From the NCBI GenBank assembly GCA_010024385.1, contig RGHD01000007.1, positions 1-45,461 on the forward strand: a stretch of DNA of 45,461 nucleotides, read 5' to 3'. The first letter of the stretch is position 1. Every line of letters starts with the position of its first letter. This DNA is from Actinomycetota bacterium. GTDB taxonomy: Bacteria; Actinomycetota; Actinomycetes; Nanopelagicales; Nanopelagicaceae. The position numbers and the translations under genes were made by a program. Below the pieces are notes generated by a model. It had not been told where the DNA came from. It did not search any database and saw only the letters and a program-made list of their open reading frames with translations. Shown piece by piece: positions 26,797-34,886 of this stretch.

Positions 26797-28266
26797 ATGC
26801 CCCAGTTTGAAACATTGATCCATAGCCGTAGCTCAGTAACAATCGATCAGGCTCACAAACTGCGAGAATTAGTTGCTGATTGGCAACTGCTTTCAGATCT
26901 CTCCTTTGCCGATCTTATTCTTTGGGTTCCTATTCGCAAAGATATGAAGATGTGGCCTACGGGCCATGTGGCTGTGGCACATATTCGCCCAACAACTGCA
27001 GCAACTGTTTTTACCAATGATGTTATTGGTGATGAAGTGATGTGGGGGAGTCGTCCACGAATTGACTCTGCTTTATCTAGCGGTGAAATTGTTCGTGATT
27101 CAGAGGCTGAAAAAGTCGGCGAACTAATGATTAAAGAAGAAGCGATCCCTGTTGTTTTTGATGGGCAAGTAATTGCTGTAATAACCCGCCACCGTAATGC
27201 TGAGTTAATGCGCTCACCCAGCCGACTTGAATTAAATTATCGCGAGATTGCACATAGCCTTTATCGGATGGTGGCCCAAGGCAGCTTTCCGTATCCTGAT
27301 GCAAGTTCACTCTTTGAACCAGTGCCACGCGTGGGAGATGGTTTGATTCGACTGGATGTTAATGGCGTTATTTCATATGCAAGTCCCAACGCTCGATCTG
27401 CATTTAGTCGAATGGGTTGGAAGAGTGAGATTGAAAACAATAAATTAGGTGAAGTAGCTGAAGCAGTAGCTAAGAATTCACCTAATCCTCATGAAGAAGG
27501 AATTCGCACACGACTTAATGGAAAGACCTTGCGCCGTGTTGATATTGATAACCAAGGCGCAACTATTGACTTACTGGTGCTCCCATTGTTGCAAGGTGAA
27601 GATCGCATAGGTGCCATTGTTTTGCTTCAAAATGTGACTGAACTTCGTAGACGCGACAGAGAGCTTGTTACCAAAGATGCAACTATTAGAGAAATTCATC
27701 ATCGTGTTAAAAACAATCTCCAGACTGTTTCAGCTCTTCTTCGCTTACAGGCGCGCAGAATTGAAGACCCGAGTGCATCATCGGCCCTTAATGAAGCGGT
27801 GCGCAGAATCGCCTCTATTGCACTTGTTCATGACACGCTTTCTACAAGTAGTGAAAATGAAGTTGCATTTGATGAAGTGCTTACAAGTTTGATTACTCAT
27901 GCACTTGAGTTAAGTCCTCGCATGGGCGAACTAAGAATTGAGAGAAAAGGTGAGTTGGGTTCTCTTGAATCAAGGCTGGCAACGCCACTCTCACTTGTTG
28001 TTACAGAGTTAATGCACAACGCCCTAGAGCATGGTTTAGCCGAGCAGGGCTCAGTTCTTACTATTGAATTGTCTCGCTATAGCAATGAATGTGTCATCAA
28101 TATTACAGATGATGGAGTCGGTCTACCAAAGGATTTTGATTTAGCTACATCTTCAAATCTAGGGCTTCAGATTGTTCGAACCTTGACAGAGAATGAGCTT
28201 AAAGGTGTGTTGAAATTGCAATCAACTGATTCGGGAACTCAAGCTAACTTACGATTCCCACTTTAG
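26797..28266 (+). CDS. pdtaS: PdtaS-type sensor histidine kinase (HisKA_2)
   Basis: Soluble histidine kinase of 489 aa. GAF-like domain about 20-160, PAS-like domain about 180-285, HisKA_2 dimerisation box EIHHRVKNNLQTVSALL (phospho-acceptor His301/302), then an HWE/HATPase domain with N box ELMHNALEHGL and DDGVGLP. Mycobacterial PdtaS (Rv3220c, ~501 aa) phosphorylates the RNA-binding antiterminator PdtaR. It is convergent with whiB1 exactly as here. The track start adds 15 unrelated residues; ATG 26797 has a GGGGAG site 8 bp upstream and follows the DUF6912-like stop by one base. No PdtaR is in the window. Confidence 0.92.
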   Translation: MPQFETLIHSRSSVTIDQAHKLRELVADWQLLSDLSFADLILWVPIRKDMKMWPTGHVAVAHIRPTTAATVFTNDVIGDEVMWGSRPRIDSALSSGEIVRDSEAEKVGELMIKEEAIPVVFDGQVIAVITRHRNAELMRSPSRLELNYREIAHSLYRMVAQGSFPYPDASSLFEPVPRVGDGLIRLDVNGVISYASPNARSAFSRMGWKSEIENNKLGEVAEAVAKNSPNPHEEGIRTRLNGKTLRRVDIDNQGATIDLLVLPLLQGEDRIGAIVLLQNVTELRRRDRELVTKDATIREIHHRVKNNLQTVSALLRLQARRIEDPSASSALNEAVRRIASIALVHDTLSTSSENEVAFDEVLTSLITHALELSPRMGELRIERKGELGSLESRLATPLSLVVTELMHNALEHGLAEQGSVLTIELSRYSNECVINITDDGVGLPKDFDLATSSNLGLQIVRTLTENELKGVLKLQSTDSGTQANLRFPL

Positions 28267-28532
28267 AATTGGTTCTGTTGCTCCATTAAACGAGCACGAT
28301 TACGTGCAGCACGACGCTTAAGTGCACGACGCTCATCTTCTGAAAGTCCGCCCCAAACGCCAGCATCTTGTCCGCTCTCTAGCGCCCATGCAAGGCATTG
28401 TTCTTTAACGATGCAACGATTACAAACCTTTTTAGCCTCTTCAATTTGGGTAATTGCCGGTCCAGTATTTCCAACCGGGAAGAAGAGTTCAGGATCTTCA
28501 TCACGACAGGCTGATTGATGTCGCCAATCCAT
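28263..28532 (-). CDS. whiB1: WhiB family Fe-S regulator WhiB1
   Basis: Iron-sulfur regulator of 89 aa, close in sequence to the essential, nitric-oxide-sensitive WhiB1 of mycobacteria, which binds the primary sigma factor. Start MDWRHQSACRDEDPELFFPVG is the family N-terminus; the track's 29 extra residues are leader translation. Cluster cysteines at 9, 37, 40 and 46; GVWGG turn 58-62; basic DERRALKRR tail. ATG 28532 has a GAAGGGGG site upstream. The leader holds two inverted repeats. The 3' end overlaps pdtaS by 4 bp (TTAG). Confidence 0.95.
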   Translation of the reverse strand: MDWRHQSACRDEDPELFFPVGNTGPAITQIEEAKKVCNRCIVKEQCLAWALESGQDAGVWGGLSEDERRALKRRAARNRARLMEQQNQF

Positions 28533-28555
28533 GGGAGGACCCCCTTCACATAAAG

Positions 28556-28575
28556 GATTTGGGCATACCCAAATC
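28556..28575. promoter_or_regulatory. Perfect inverted repeat in the whiB1 leader
   Basis: GATTTGGG-CATA-CCCAAATC: 8-bp arms around a 4-base spacer, lying 24-43 bp upstream of the whiB1 ATG. It could be a regulator site at the promoter or an RNA hairpin close to the ribosome binding site. Confidence 0.55.
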
Positions 28576-28632
28576 ACATAAATTCTTTCGGTGGATATAC
28601 GCACACCAATGTTGCGCAAGATGGTAATTCTC

Positions 28633-28657
28633 CCTTGTTATGCAGTGATAAACAAGG
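28633..28657. promoter_or_regulatory. Second inverted repeat upstream of whiB1
   Basis: CCTTGTT, 11-nt spacer, AACAAGG. It lies between the tRNA-Arg 3' end and whiB1, both read on the minus strand. No T-run follows on the minus strand, so it is more likely an operator or processing hairpin than a terminator. Confidence 0.4.
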
Positions 28658-28705
28658 ATGAATCGAAAAAGATTGTGAAAAATAGGGTGATATGCATCAA
28701 GTGAG

Positions 28706-28777
28706 TGCCCCCGACAGGAATCGAACCTGTGCACCCGCCTCCGGAGGGCGGTGCTCTATCCCCTGAGCTACGGGGGC
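28706..28777 (-). tRNA. tRNA-Arg (anticodon CCG)
   Basis: 72-nt cloverleaf on the minus strand: acceptor GCCCCCG/CGGGGGC with discriminator A; D arm GCTC/GAGC; anticodon stem CCGCC/GGCGG around loop CTCCGGA, giving anticodon CCG (codon CGG, Arg); T arm ACAGG/CCTGT with TTCGAAT loop. The 3' CCA is not encoded (the genome continues CTC), so it must be added by CCA transferase. Confidence 0.97.
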
Positions 28778-28840
28778 TCATGAGCATGAGTAGGTTATCA
28801 GCGGGTGCAGTTATCTCGCCTTACTGTCAGAATGAGACCT

Positions 28841-29368
28841 ATGAGTTCAATCGCATATTTTGCAACAGGTTGCTTTTGGGGTGCTGAGCGCCGCTTTTGG
28901 CAGTTGGATGGAGTGAAGCAAACTTCAGTTGGCTATATGGGTGGTACGCGTCCAAACCCATCATATGAACAAGTGTGCACAGGAGTAACTGGTCACGCTG
29001 AAATGGTTGCAGTCACATTTGATGAGTCAAAGGTGAGTTATCAGCGATTGCTAGAAGAGTTTTGGACAATGCATGATCCAACATCTTTAAATCAACAAGG
29101 TGGCGATATTGGAACCCAATATAGAAGTGCCATTTACACAACCACACCTGAGCAATATGTAATAGCTGTTAATTCACGTAATGTGTATCAAAATGCTTTA
29201 ACTTCTGCAGGTTTAGATGAGATTGTGACAGAGATCAAGAGTGCTGAAGGAGTTCCATACTACTTAGCTGAGGAATATCACCAGAAGTATTTGCTAAAAA
29301 ACCCTAATGGTTATGACTGCCACTCAAGCACAGGCATCGCATACCCAAACGCTGGAATACATGCATGA
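28841..29368 (+). CDS. msrA: Peptide methionine sulfoxide reductase MsrA
   Basis: Reduces the S-form of methionine sulfoxide in proteins. About 175 aa. The catalytic motif GCFWG sits at residues 10-14 from this start, with the conserved YMGG, EQV.TGVTGHAE and EYHQKYL stretches. Candidate starts are ATG 28832 and ATG 28841; a TACTGT hexamer at 28822-28827 would place transcription start near 28834, favouring 28841. Start overlap (ATGA) couples it to msrB. The Msr pair fits the sulfur/redox theme of the window. Confidence 0.95.
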   Translation: MSSIAYFATGCFWGAERRFWQLDGVKQTSVGYMGGTRPNPSYEQVCTGVTGHAEMVAVTFDESKVSYQRLLEEFWTMHDPTSLNQQGGDIGTQYRSAIYTTTPEQYVIAVNSRNVYQNALTSAGLDEIVTEIKSAEGVPYYLAEEYHQKYLLKNPNGYDCHSSTGIAYPNAGIHA

Positions 29369-29778
29369 GTGAGAAAAACTATCCTGTTCAGATAGATGAA
29401 GCTGCTCTAAAGGCAAAATTAGACCCACTTTCATATGAAGTCTTACGCAACGCTGCTACTGAACGACCATTTACTGGTGAATACACAGACACTGACAAAG
29501 TGGGTGTCTACAAGTGCAAAGCGTGCAACGCCCAACTTTTCCGTAGTGAAACTAAGTTTCACTCTGGATGCGGATGGCCATCCTTCTATGCTCCAACTTC
29601 AGATGATGCTGTTGAACTCATTGAAGATCGTTCACTATTTCCACGGGTCAGAACTGAAGTGCGATGTGCTGCCTGTGGTTCGCACCTAGGTCATATCTTT
29701 AAAGGTGAGGGTTATGACGTCCCAACGGATGAGCGCTGGTGCATTAACTCTGTCTCATTAATCCTTGAGGATATTTAG
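29365..29778 (+). CDS. msrB: Peptide methionine sulfoxide reductase MsrB
   Basis: Reduces the R-form of methionine sulfoxide, complementing MsrA. 137 aa. Two zinc CXXC pairs (CKACN near 50 and CAACG near 97), FHSGCGWPSFY, GHIFKGEG and the catalytic cysteine in RWCINS near 128 are present. Start overlaps the msrA stop by ATGA. The TAG stop shares the TTAG quartet with the opposing glycosylase gene. Confidence 0.96.
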   Translation: MSEKNYPVQIDEAALKAKLDPLSYEVLRNAATERPFTGEYTDTDKVGVYKCKACNAQLFRSETKFHSGCGWPSFYAPTSDDAVELIEDRSLFPRVRTEVRCAACGSHLGHIFKGEGYDVPTDERWCINSVSLILEDI

Positions 29779-30419
29779 TAGTCCAGCCCGCGGCTTTCAT
29801 GAACTGCTTGATAGCAATACCAGGCAACAACACTTCGGTATGGATGCAGTTTCTCACCCTTTACATCTAATTCCTTCGCCAGAGTTTCTTCCTTGTTCTT
29901 ATGGACCAAGTCCCAACCCCGGCGCACAGCTAAATCTCCAGTGGGCCAAACATTCAAACGCCCCAATTGAAACATCATAAACATCTCAACAGTCCAGCGC
30001 CCTATGCCCCATAGTGAAGTTAACTTCTCATAAATCTCCTGATCATCATGGATTTCATCGATGGTATCTATGGCAATTGATTTATCGGCAACAGCTCCAG
30101 CTAAGCCCTTTAATGTGCGAGCTTTTGCACCGGATACACCTATTTCTCGAAGTGCAATCTCATCTAGTTTGATCAGTTTATTTGCATTTATCGTTCCCTT
30201 ACAAAGATCAATCAAGCGCCCATGAATAGTCTCAGCAGCCTTTACAGCTAATTGTTGGGAGATAACTGAACTAACCAAAGATTCAAAATGAGACTCTGTT
30301 GGAGTACTTCGGCCGATTGTGCACAGGGGGCGACGAGCAATCAGTGGTGCAAATTTGCGATCCATCTCTGCAACTTCGGCAACTATACGTCGCATCTTTT
30401 GTGCAGAGTGGACCGCCAT
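29775..30419 (-). CDS. DNA-3-methyladenine glycosylase II (AlkA-like, HhH-GPD)
   Basis: Base-excision repair glycosylase of 214 aa removing alkylated bases. The HhH-GPD core is visible: helix-hairpin-helix LTSLWGIGRWTVEMFMMF and the loop VWPTGDLAVRRG with the catalytic Asp. Preceding SSVISQQLAVKAAETI is also family-typical. It lacks the N-terminal beta domain of E. coli AlkA, as in the short actinobacterial and yeast Mag1-like forms. It starts 3 bp after the DUF4389 stop and is probably co-transcribed with it. Confidence 0.9.
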   Translation of the reverse strand: MAVHSAQKMRRIVAEVAEMDRKFAPLIARRPLCTIGRSTPTESHFESLVSSVISQQLAVKAAETIHGRLIDLCKGTINANKLIKLDEIALREIGVSGAKARTLKGLAGAVADKSIAIDTIDEIHDDQEIYEKLTSLWGIGRWTVEMFMMFQLGRLNVWPTGDLAVRRGWDLVHKNKEETLAKELDVKGEKLHPYRSVVAWYCYQAVHESRGLDY

Positions 30420-30422
30420 AGA

Positions 30423-31016
30423 TTAAAGGGAGAAAGTTGGGTATTCGTCAGTAACCATTAGTAGGGCATAACCGACAATTCGATTCCAGTAAGCAATAGT
30501 TCCGACTACACCTTCTGCACACCACTCAGGATAGTTTCCTGTTAGGACAACACTTACCCAAGCAAAAATTGTAAGAAAAAAGGCGTAGATAGCATAAATC
30601 AGACCAACGATGTAGAGAGGAATCGCCAAGAACCACTTCACTAGAGGCAAGTAACGGTTAAGGGTTTTTGGATCTACTTCTGGGAAAGTCACACTCACGA
30701 CATCATTTTCTTCTAATGAAGGATATTCATCTGTTAAGACGAGCAGATAAGCATCAACTCGTGTTGAAAGAGATAGGAAAGCCTCATTGAAAGCCAATAA
30801 ATATGATGGATATGCCTGGCGGAAAACAATTGACAGAGCTACAGGCAGAACAAAAAACCCTGCTGCCCATGACATGTTGCCGGAATCAAACTGCTGTGGA
30901 GCAAAAGATAAAATGTAAATCGCTATTGGCGCGATAAGGATGAGGCGAAAAAATGCAGTTGTGCGATTTCGCTCGGTCAGGGACACATCAATCTGGGTTT
31001 CAATTTGATTACTCAT
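30423..31016 (-). CDS. DUF4389 membrane protein
   Basis: Membrane protein of 197 aa with about four hydrophobic segments. DUF4389 signatures: VKWFLAIPLYIVGLIYAIYAFF, LTGNYPEW, and the repeated TDEYP (TDEYPSLEEND and TDEYPTFSL), which reflects an internal duplication typical of the family. Function is unknown. The track start is a TTG at 31025; ATG 31016 is better because TAAATT ends 7 bp before it, giving a leaderless promoter. Confidence 0.87.
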   Translation of the reverse strand: MSNQIETQIDVSLTERNRTTAFFRLILIAPIAIYILSFAPQQFDSGNMSWAAGFFVLPVALSIVFRQAYPSYLLAFNEAFLSLSTRVDAYLLVLTDEYPSLEENDVVSVTFPEVDPKTLNRYLPLVKWFLAIPLYIVGLIYAIYAFFLTIFAWVSVVLTGNYPEWCAEGVVGTIAYWNRIVGYALLMVTDEYPTFSL

Positions 31017-31023
31017 AGTGGTC

Positions 31024-31029
31024 AATTTA
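31024..31029 (-). promoter_or_regulatory. -10 box of leaderless DUF4389/alkA promoter
   Basis: TAAATT on the minus strand, then gaccact (7 nt), then the ATG at 31016. It decides the start codon over the upstream TTG. Confidence 0.6.
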
Positions 31030-31088
31030 GTCCTAAATGAGTGCGAGGTATTGCCAATTGCAGTGTTAATGCCCTATTTTGCAGTCTC

Positions 31089-31117
31089 TTGCGGAACTAT
31101 TTGCAGGTTTTTACAGT
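31089..31117 (+). promoter_or_regulatory. Promoter of lacI-type gene with direct repeats
   Basis: TTGCGG (31089-31094), 17-bp spacer, TACAGT (31112-31117). It is flanked by near-identical direct repeats CTATTTTGCAG (31074-31084) and CTATTTGCAG (31097-31106), about two helical turns apart, which may bind the regulator itself. Confidence 0.5.
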
Positions 31118-31132
31118 ATGCGGGGGCAGTTG

Positions 31133-32146
31133 ATGGCTGGCATTAAGGAAGTTGCGGAGGAAGCGGGAGTCTCCACGGCAACTGTTTCACGCGCTCTTCG
31201 AGGCCTGCATCATGTAAATGATTCCACTCGCGCAAAGATCATTGCAGCTGCTGAGAAATTAAGTTATCCGCTCACACCCTCGAAGGCAAATACTGCCTCT
31301 GGACGGACAAATAGCGTTGGAGTTGTAGCACCATATATCTCGCGTTGGTATTTCTCTCAAGTTATTAGCGGTGCCGAACAAGCTTTGCGCGAAGCTGGAC
31401 TTGATCTTCTTCTTTATAACTTCAGTCAAATGAAGGGCCGCGAAAGGTTATTTCAACATCAACTACTAAAGGGACGCGTTGATGCACTTATTGTTATAAG
31501 TTTGCCACCCACAGTTGAAGAGTTTGATTCAATGCTTAGCCTTGGAATCCCAATCGCACTTGTAGGAATGGAACATGAAAAATGCGCTTCAGTAAAAATC
31601 GATGATATCGCTGGAGCGCGCTCAGCAACTCAACACTTAGTTAATCAAGGGCACAAGAAAATCGGATTAATGTCAGGACGCCCTGATGATCCATTTAACT
31701 TTAGTGTTCCCCAAGATCGTCGAAAAGGATTCATGCAAGTACTGGCAGAAAATGGCCTTGAATGGTTACCGCAACGCGAAGTCCACGGCGATTTCACAAT
31801 GCACACTGCTGCCCGCGCCATGGATGATTTATTAGCCCGACCAAATCGCCCCACCGCAATTTTTTGTGAATCAGATGAGATGGCCTTGGGCGCGATACAA
31901 GCACTTCGTCGGCATGGACTTAAAGCTCCAGATGATATTTCTATTGTTGGCTTTGATGGCCATGAGATGGCAGAGTTTTCAGAGTTAACAACAATTGAGC
32001 AACCAGTGCAATTGATGGGTGAAATGGCAGCGTGGTCGATTATGGAGAGATTGCGCAAACCAAATATTGATCCACCTTCACTCGTACTTCCAACAACTTT
32101 AGTTGTGCGAAATTCAACAAGGCGTATTAGCCCAGAAGAAGCCTAG
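31133..32146 (+). CDS. LacI family transcriptional regulator
   Basis: Regulator of 337 aa. The N-terminal LacI helix-turn-helix IKEVAEEAGVSTATVSRALRG spans about residues 3-23, followed by a periplasmic-binding-protein-like effector domain with VGVVAPYISRWYFS, IGLMSGRPDDPF and ISIVGFDGHEMAEF. The track start lies 18 codons upstream, inside the promoter; ATG 31133 gives the standard N-terminus and length. It is followed by a MalY/PatB-type lyase, an arrangement reminiscent of E. coli malI-malXY. Effector unknown: a sugar, or a sulfur amino-acid signal given the neighbours. Confidence 0.9.
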   Translation: MAGIKEVAEEAGVSTATVSRALRGLHHVNDSTRAKIIAAAEKLSYPLTPSKANTASGRTNSVGVVAPYISRWYFSQVISGAEQALREAGLDLLLYNFSQMKGRERLFQHQLLKGRVDALIVISLPPTVEEFDSMLSLGIPIALVGMEHEKCASVKIDDIAGARSATQHLVNQGHKKIGLMSGRPDDPFNFSVPQDRRKGFMQVLAENGLEWLPQREVHGDFTMHTAARAMDDLLARPNRPTAIFCESDEMALGAIQALRRHGLKAPDDISIVGFDGHEMAEFSELTTIEQPVQLMGEMAAWSIMERLRKPNIDPPSLVLPTTLVVRNSTRRISPEEA

Positions 32147-32180
32147 TTTTAGCCTCTTTCACTAATTGAGCTGGGCAGGG

Positions 32181-32186
32181 TAACCT
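32181..32186 (+). promoter_or_regulatory. -10 box of leaderless patB-like promoter
   Basis: TAACCT followed by agccgct (7 nt) and then the ATG at 32194. The surrounding GGGCAGGGTAACCTAGCC resembles the sahH upstream element. Confidence 0.6.
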
Positions 32187-32193
32187 AGCCGCT

Positions 32194-33363
32194 ATGTCGG
32201 ATAACAATGTTGTCGCACCTTCGCTCAGTGAACTTCTCACCCACAGCTCAGAAAAATGGCGAGGATTTGCAGCTGATGTTCTGCCGCTTCCAGTTATGGA
32301 AATGGACTTTCCGATAGCGCAACCAATCCGTGATGTTTTGATCGAAATGGTGAATCACTCAGACCTTGGTTATTTAGGACCAGTTCCTGAACTAGCCGAT
32401 GGCTTTGCTGCATTCTGTGCAAAGCGTTGGAGCTGGGAAATAGATAAGTCGCAGGTAAGAATTGCAGCAGATGTTGGAGTTGGTTGTGTAGAAGTTTTGC
32501 GTGTCTTCACGAAGCCAGGTGATCGCATTCTTATCAATTCTCCTGTCTATCAAAATTTCTACAACTGGATCAACGAAGTAAAGTTAGAAAAGGTTGATGT
32601 TCCTTTCGTGAACTCTGGATTACAAAATGACAATGTAAATCCATGGAGTTTGGATCTTGACGAAGTTGAAAAAGTTTATGCCTCTGGCATCAAGGCGCAC
32701 CTTCTTTGCTCTCCACATAATCCATTGGGCCGCATCTACTCCCGAGAAGAACTCACTCGAATTGCAGACATGGCCAAGAAGTATGGTGTCACAGTTATAA
32801 GCGATGAGATCCACTCGCCATTAGTTTTTAAATCACATGAATTTGTACCATTCTTGGCAATTAGTGACACAGCCCGTGAAGTTGGTGTTGTAGTAACTTC
32901 TGCCTCTAAAGGTTGGAATATTGCTGGGCTCAAGTCAGCTTTAATCGTTTCCCAAAATGCGAAAATTGATGAAGTACTCGCGTTGATGCCGTTAGCAGTT
33001 AAATTTCGATCCTCAATTCTAGGAGCTTTTGCCTCGGCCGCCGCTTTTAAAGATGGCGGGGTCTGGCTGGATTCAGTTCTGAAAACTCTTGAAGAGAATT
33101 CAATAATGGTTCGCGATTTACTTAGCGCCAAACTGCCATCAGTGAAGACCCATTTACCCCAGTCCAGCTATGTTTCTTGGCTAGATTTAACTTCCTTGAA
33201 TTTAGGTGAGAACCCAGCACAAACACTATTGGAGCGCGGCAAAGTGGCTTTTAATGCGGGACATATGTACGGACCACAAAGTTCACAGTTCGTGCGTTTA
33301 AATTACGCAACAAGCCCAACAATTTTGACTGAAGCGATTGATCGAATTGTGAAATCTTTGTAG
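32194..33363 (+). CDS. MalY/PatB-family C-S lyase (cystathionine beta-lyase-like)
   Basis: PLP-dependent fold-type I enzyme of 389 aa in the MalY/PatB group, which cleaves C-S bonds of cystathionine or cysteine conjugates to give pyruvate, ammonia and a thiol. Diagnostic stretches: PLPVMEMDFPIAQPI at the N-terminus, SPHNPLGRIYSREEL, VISDEIHSPLVF and the PLP lysine in SASKGWNIAGLKSA. Followed without a gap by the FAD oxidoreductase (TAGTGA) and then a cystathionine synthase/lyase-type enzyme, suggesting sulfur amino-acid turnover. Substrate not provable from sequence. Confidence 0.88.
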   Translation: MSDNNVVAPSLSELLTHSSEKWRGFAADVLPLPVMEMDFPIAQPIRDVLIEMVNHSDLGYLGPVPELADGFAAFCAKRWSWEIDKSQVRIAADVGVGCVEVLRVFTKPGDRILINSPVYQNFYNWINEVKLEKVDVPFVNSGLQNDNVNPWSLDLDEVEKVYASGIKAHLLCSPHNPLGRIYSREELTRIADMAKKYGVTVISDEIHSPLVFKSHEFVPFLAISDTAREVGVVVTSASKGWNIAGLKSALIVSQNAKIDEVLALMPLAVKFRSSILGAFASAAAFKDGGVWLDSVLKTLEENSIMVRDLLSAKLPSVKTHLPQSSYVSWLDLTSLNLGENPAQTLLERGKVAFNAGHMYGPQSSQFVRLNYATSPTILTEAIDRIVKSL

Positions 33364-34877
33364 TGAAGCAATATGACGTTGCGGTTATTGGCGGGGGCCA
33401 TAACGGTCTCGTTGCAGCAACATATTTAGCTAAAGCTGGAAAGACCGTAGTCATTCTTGAAGCTAATGCCGAGGTGGGTGGAGCAACTACAAGTGTTAGA
33501 GCATTTCCCGAATATGACGCCATGCTCTCGCGTTACTCCTATTTGATTTCACTATTACCTGATCAAATAGTCAGTGAACTAGGGTTAGATTTTGAGTGTA
33601 TTTCAAGAACAGTTTCTAGTTACACCCCATATTCTCGAAACGGAAAAGATTCTGGACTTTATGTGGCACGCCAATGGGACACAGAAACTGAAGCCTCCTT
33701 TATTGAGTTAGATCCAAGCGGTGCAGAGTGGGCGGCTTGGCAGGATTTCTATAATGAGATAGCCGAGTTTGCAGTAAAAATCGCCCCATCTATGCTGCAG
33801 CCTTTAAAGAGTAGAAGTGAGTTAAAAGCAGAGATTAATATGCCAGAAGTATGGAATTACTTGATTGAGCGCCCAATCGGTGAGGTAATTGAAGAACGAT
33901 TCAAGGATGATCTAGTTCGCGGTGTTATATTGACCGATGCGCTGATTGGGACCTTTTCCTCAGCATATGAAATGCAAGCAAATATCTGCTTTTTGTATCA
34001 CTTGATTGGTAATGGAACTGGCGAGTGGAAGGTTCCACGCGGTGGAATGGGCGCACTGGTTAAAGAGTTAGTGCGGGTGGCCACTGCTGCTGGAGTTGAG
34101 ATAAAAGTTAACGCTCGAGTTAAATCTGTTGCTACAGATAAAGAAAATGCAATTTTGACATTAGAAGATGGATCCTCAGTTACATCTAGCTTTGTATTGA
34201 GTAATGCTGCACCTCAAGTTTTAGCTCGATTACGTGGAAAGACACCACCGGTAAGTCTTGAAGGTTCGCAGATGAAGATCAATATCTTGTTGAAGTCTCT
34301 TCCTCAATTAAAATCTGGAATAGACCCACGGTTAGCTTTTGCTGGAACTTTTCATGCTTTTGAATCTTTTGCTCAGTGTGAATCAACATATCTGCAAGCT
34401 AAGGGTGGTGCTATGCCAGAAATGCTTCCTGTTGAAATGTATTGCCACACGCTCACTGATCCATCAATTCTTAGTGCTGATCTGCAGGCGCAGGGATATC
34501 AAACACTGACACTTTTTGGATTGCACACACCAGCTGCACTCTTTAATACTGATAATGAAGGGGCGAAAGCTGCCGCACTCAAAGCTGCTCTAGCCTCACT
34601 CAATCAATATTTAGTAGAGCCACTTGAGAATGTTATTGCAGCAATTGAAGTTAAGTCACCGCTAGATATCGAGAGCGATGTTGGCCTACCGCGAGGCAAT
34701 ATCTTCCATAAGGATTTGAGTTTTCCATTTCGTGAAGATAGCCAGCAAACACGCTGGGGAGTAGAAACTGATGATCCACGTATCTTTATCTGCGGCGCTG
34801 GAGCAATCCGTGGCGGTGGAGTCAGTGGCATTCCAGGACACAACGCTGCAATGGCAGTGCTTGAAGCATCAGCATAG
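33363..34877 (+). CDS. FAD-dependent oxidoreductase (phytoene-desaturase/PYROXD2-like)
   Basis: Flavoprotein of 504 aa. Rossmann FAD loop VAVIGGGHNGLVAATYLAKAG (6-26) followed by EANAEVGGATTS, a mid-region GGMGALVKELVRVA typical of CrtI/PYROXD2 proteins, and the C-terminal FAD signature GAGAIRGGGVSGIPGHNAA. Carotenoid desaturation is possible, but no crtB or other carotenoid gene is nearby; the PYROXD2-like branch has no fixed substrate. GTG start shares one base with the upstream stop. The context between two C-S bond enzymes hints at oxidation of a sulfur or amine metabolite, which is inference only. Confidence 0.85.
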   Translation: MKQYDVAVIGGGHNGLVAATYLAKAGKTVVILEANAEVGGATTSVRAFPEYDAMLSRYSYLISLLPDQIVSELGLDFECISRTVSSYTPYSRNGKDSGLYVARQWDTETEASFIELDPSGAEWAAWQDFYNEIAEFAVKIAPSMLQPLKSRSELKAEINMPEVWNYLIERPIGEVIEERFKDDLVRGVILTDALIGTFSSAYEMQANICFLYHLIGNGTGEWKVPRGGMGALVKELVRVATAAGVEIKVNARVKSVATDKENAILTLEDGSSVTSSFVLSNAAPQVLARLRGKTPPVSLEGSQMKINILLKSLPQLKSGIDPRLAFAGTFHAFESFAQCESTYLQAKGGAMPEMLPVEMYCHTLTDPSILSADLQAQGYQTLTLFGLHTPAALFNTDNEGAKAAALKAALASLNQYLVEPLENVIAAIEVKSPLDIESDVGLPRGNIFHKDLSFPFREDSQQTRWGVETDDPRIFICGAGAIRGGGVSGIPGHNAAMAVLEASA

Positions 34878-34880
34878 GAT
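34875..34880 (+). promoter_or_regulatory. Possible leaderless -10 box before the CGS-type gene
   Basis: TAGGAT overlaps the stop codon of the upstream gene; tagcag (6 nt) then the ATG at 34887. It could alternatively act as a weak AGGA ribosome binding site, so this is less certain than the others. Confidence 0.4.
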
Positions 34881-34886
34881 TAGCAG

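Noticed and set aside
28532-28619. N-terminal 29-residue extension of WhiB1 in the ORF track
   Set aside because: The WhiB1 family begins at MDWRH; the upstream codons are leader sequence containing the inverted repeat and a ribosome binding site.
31645-32058. 137-aa minus-strand ORF inside the LacI gene
   Set aside because: Shadow of the effector domain; no recognisable family.
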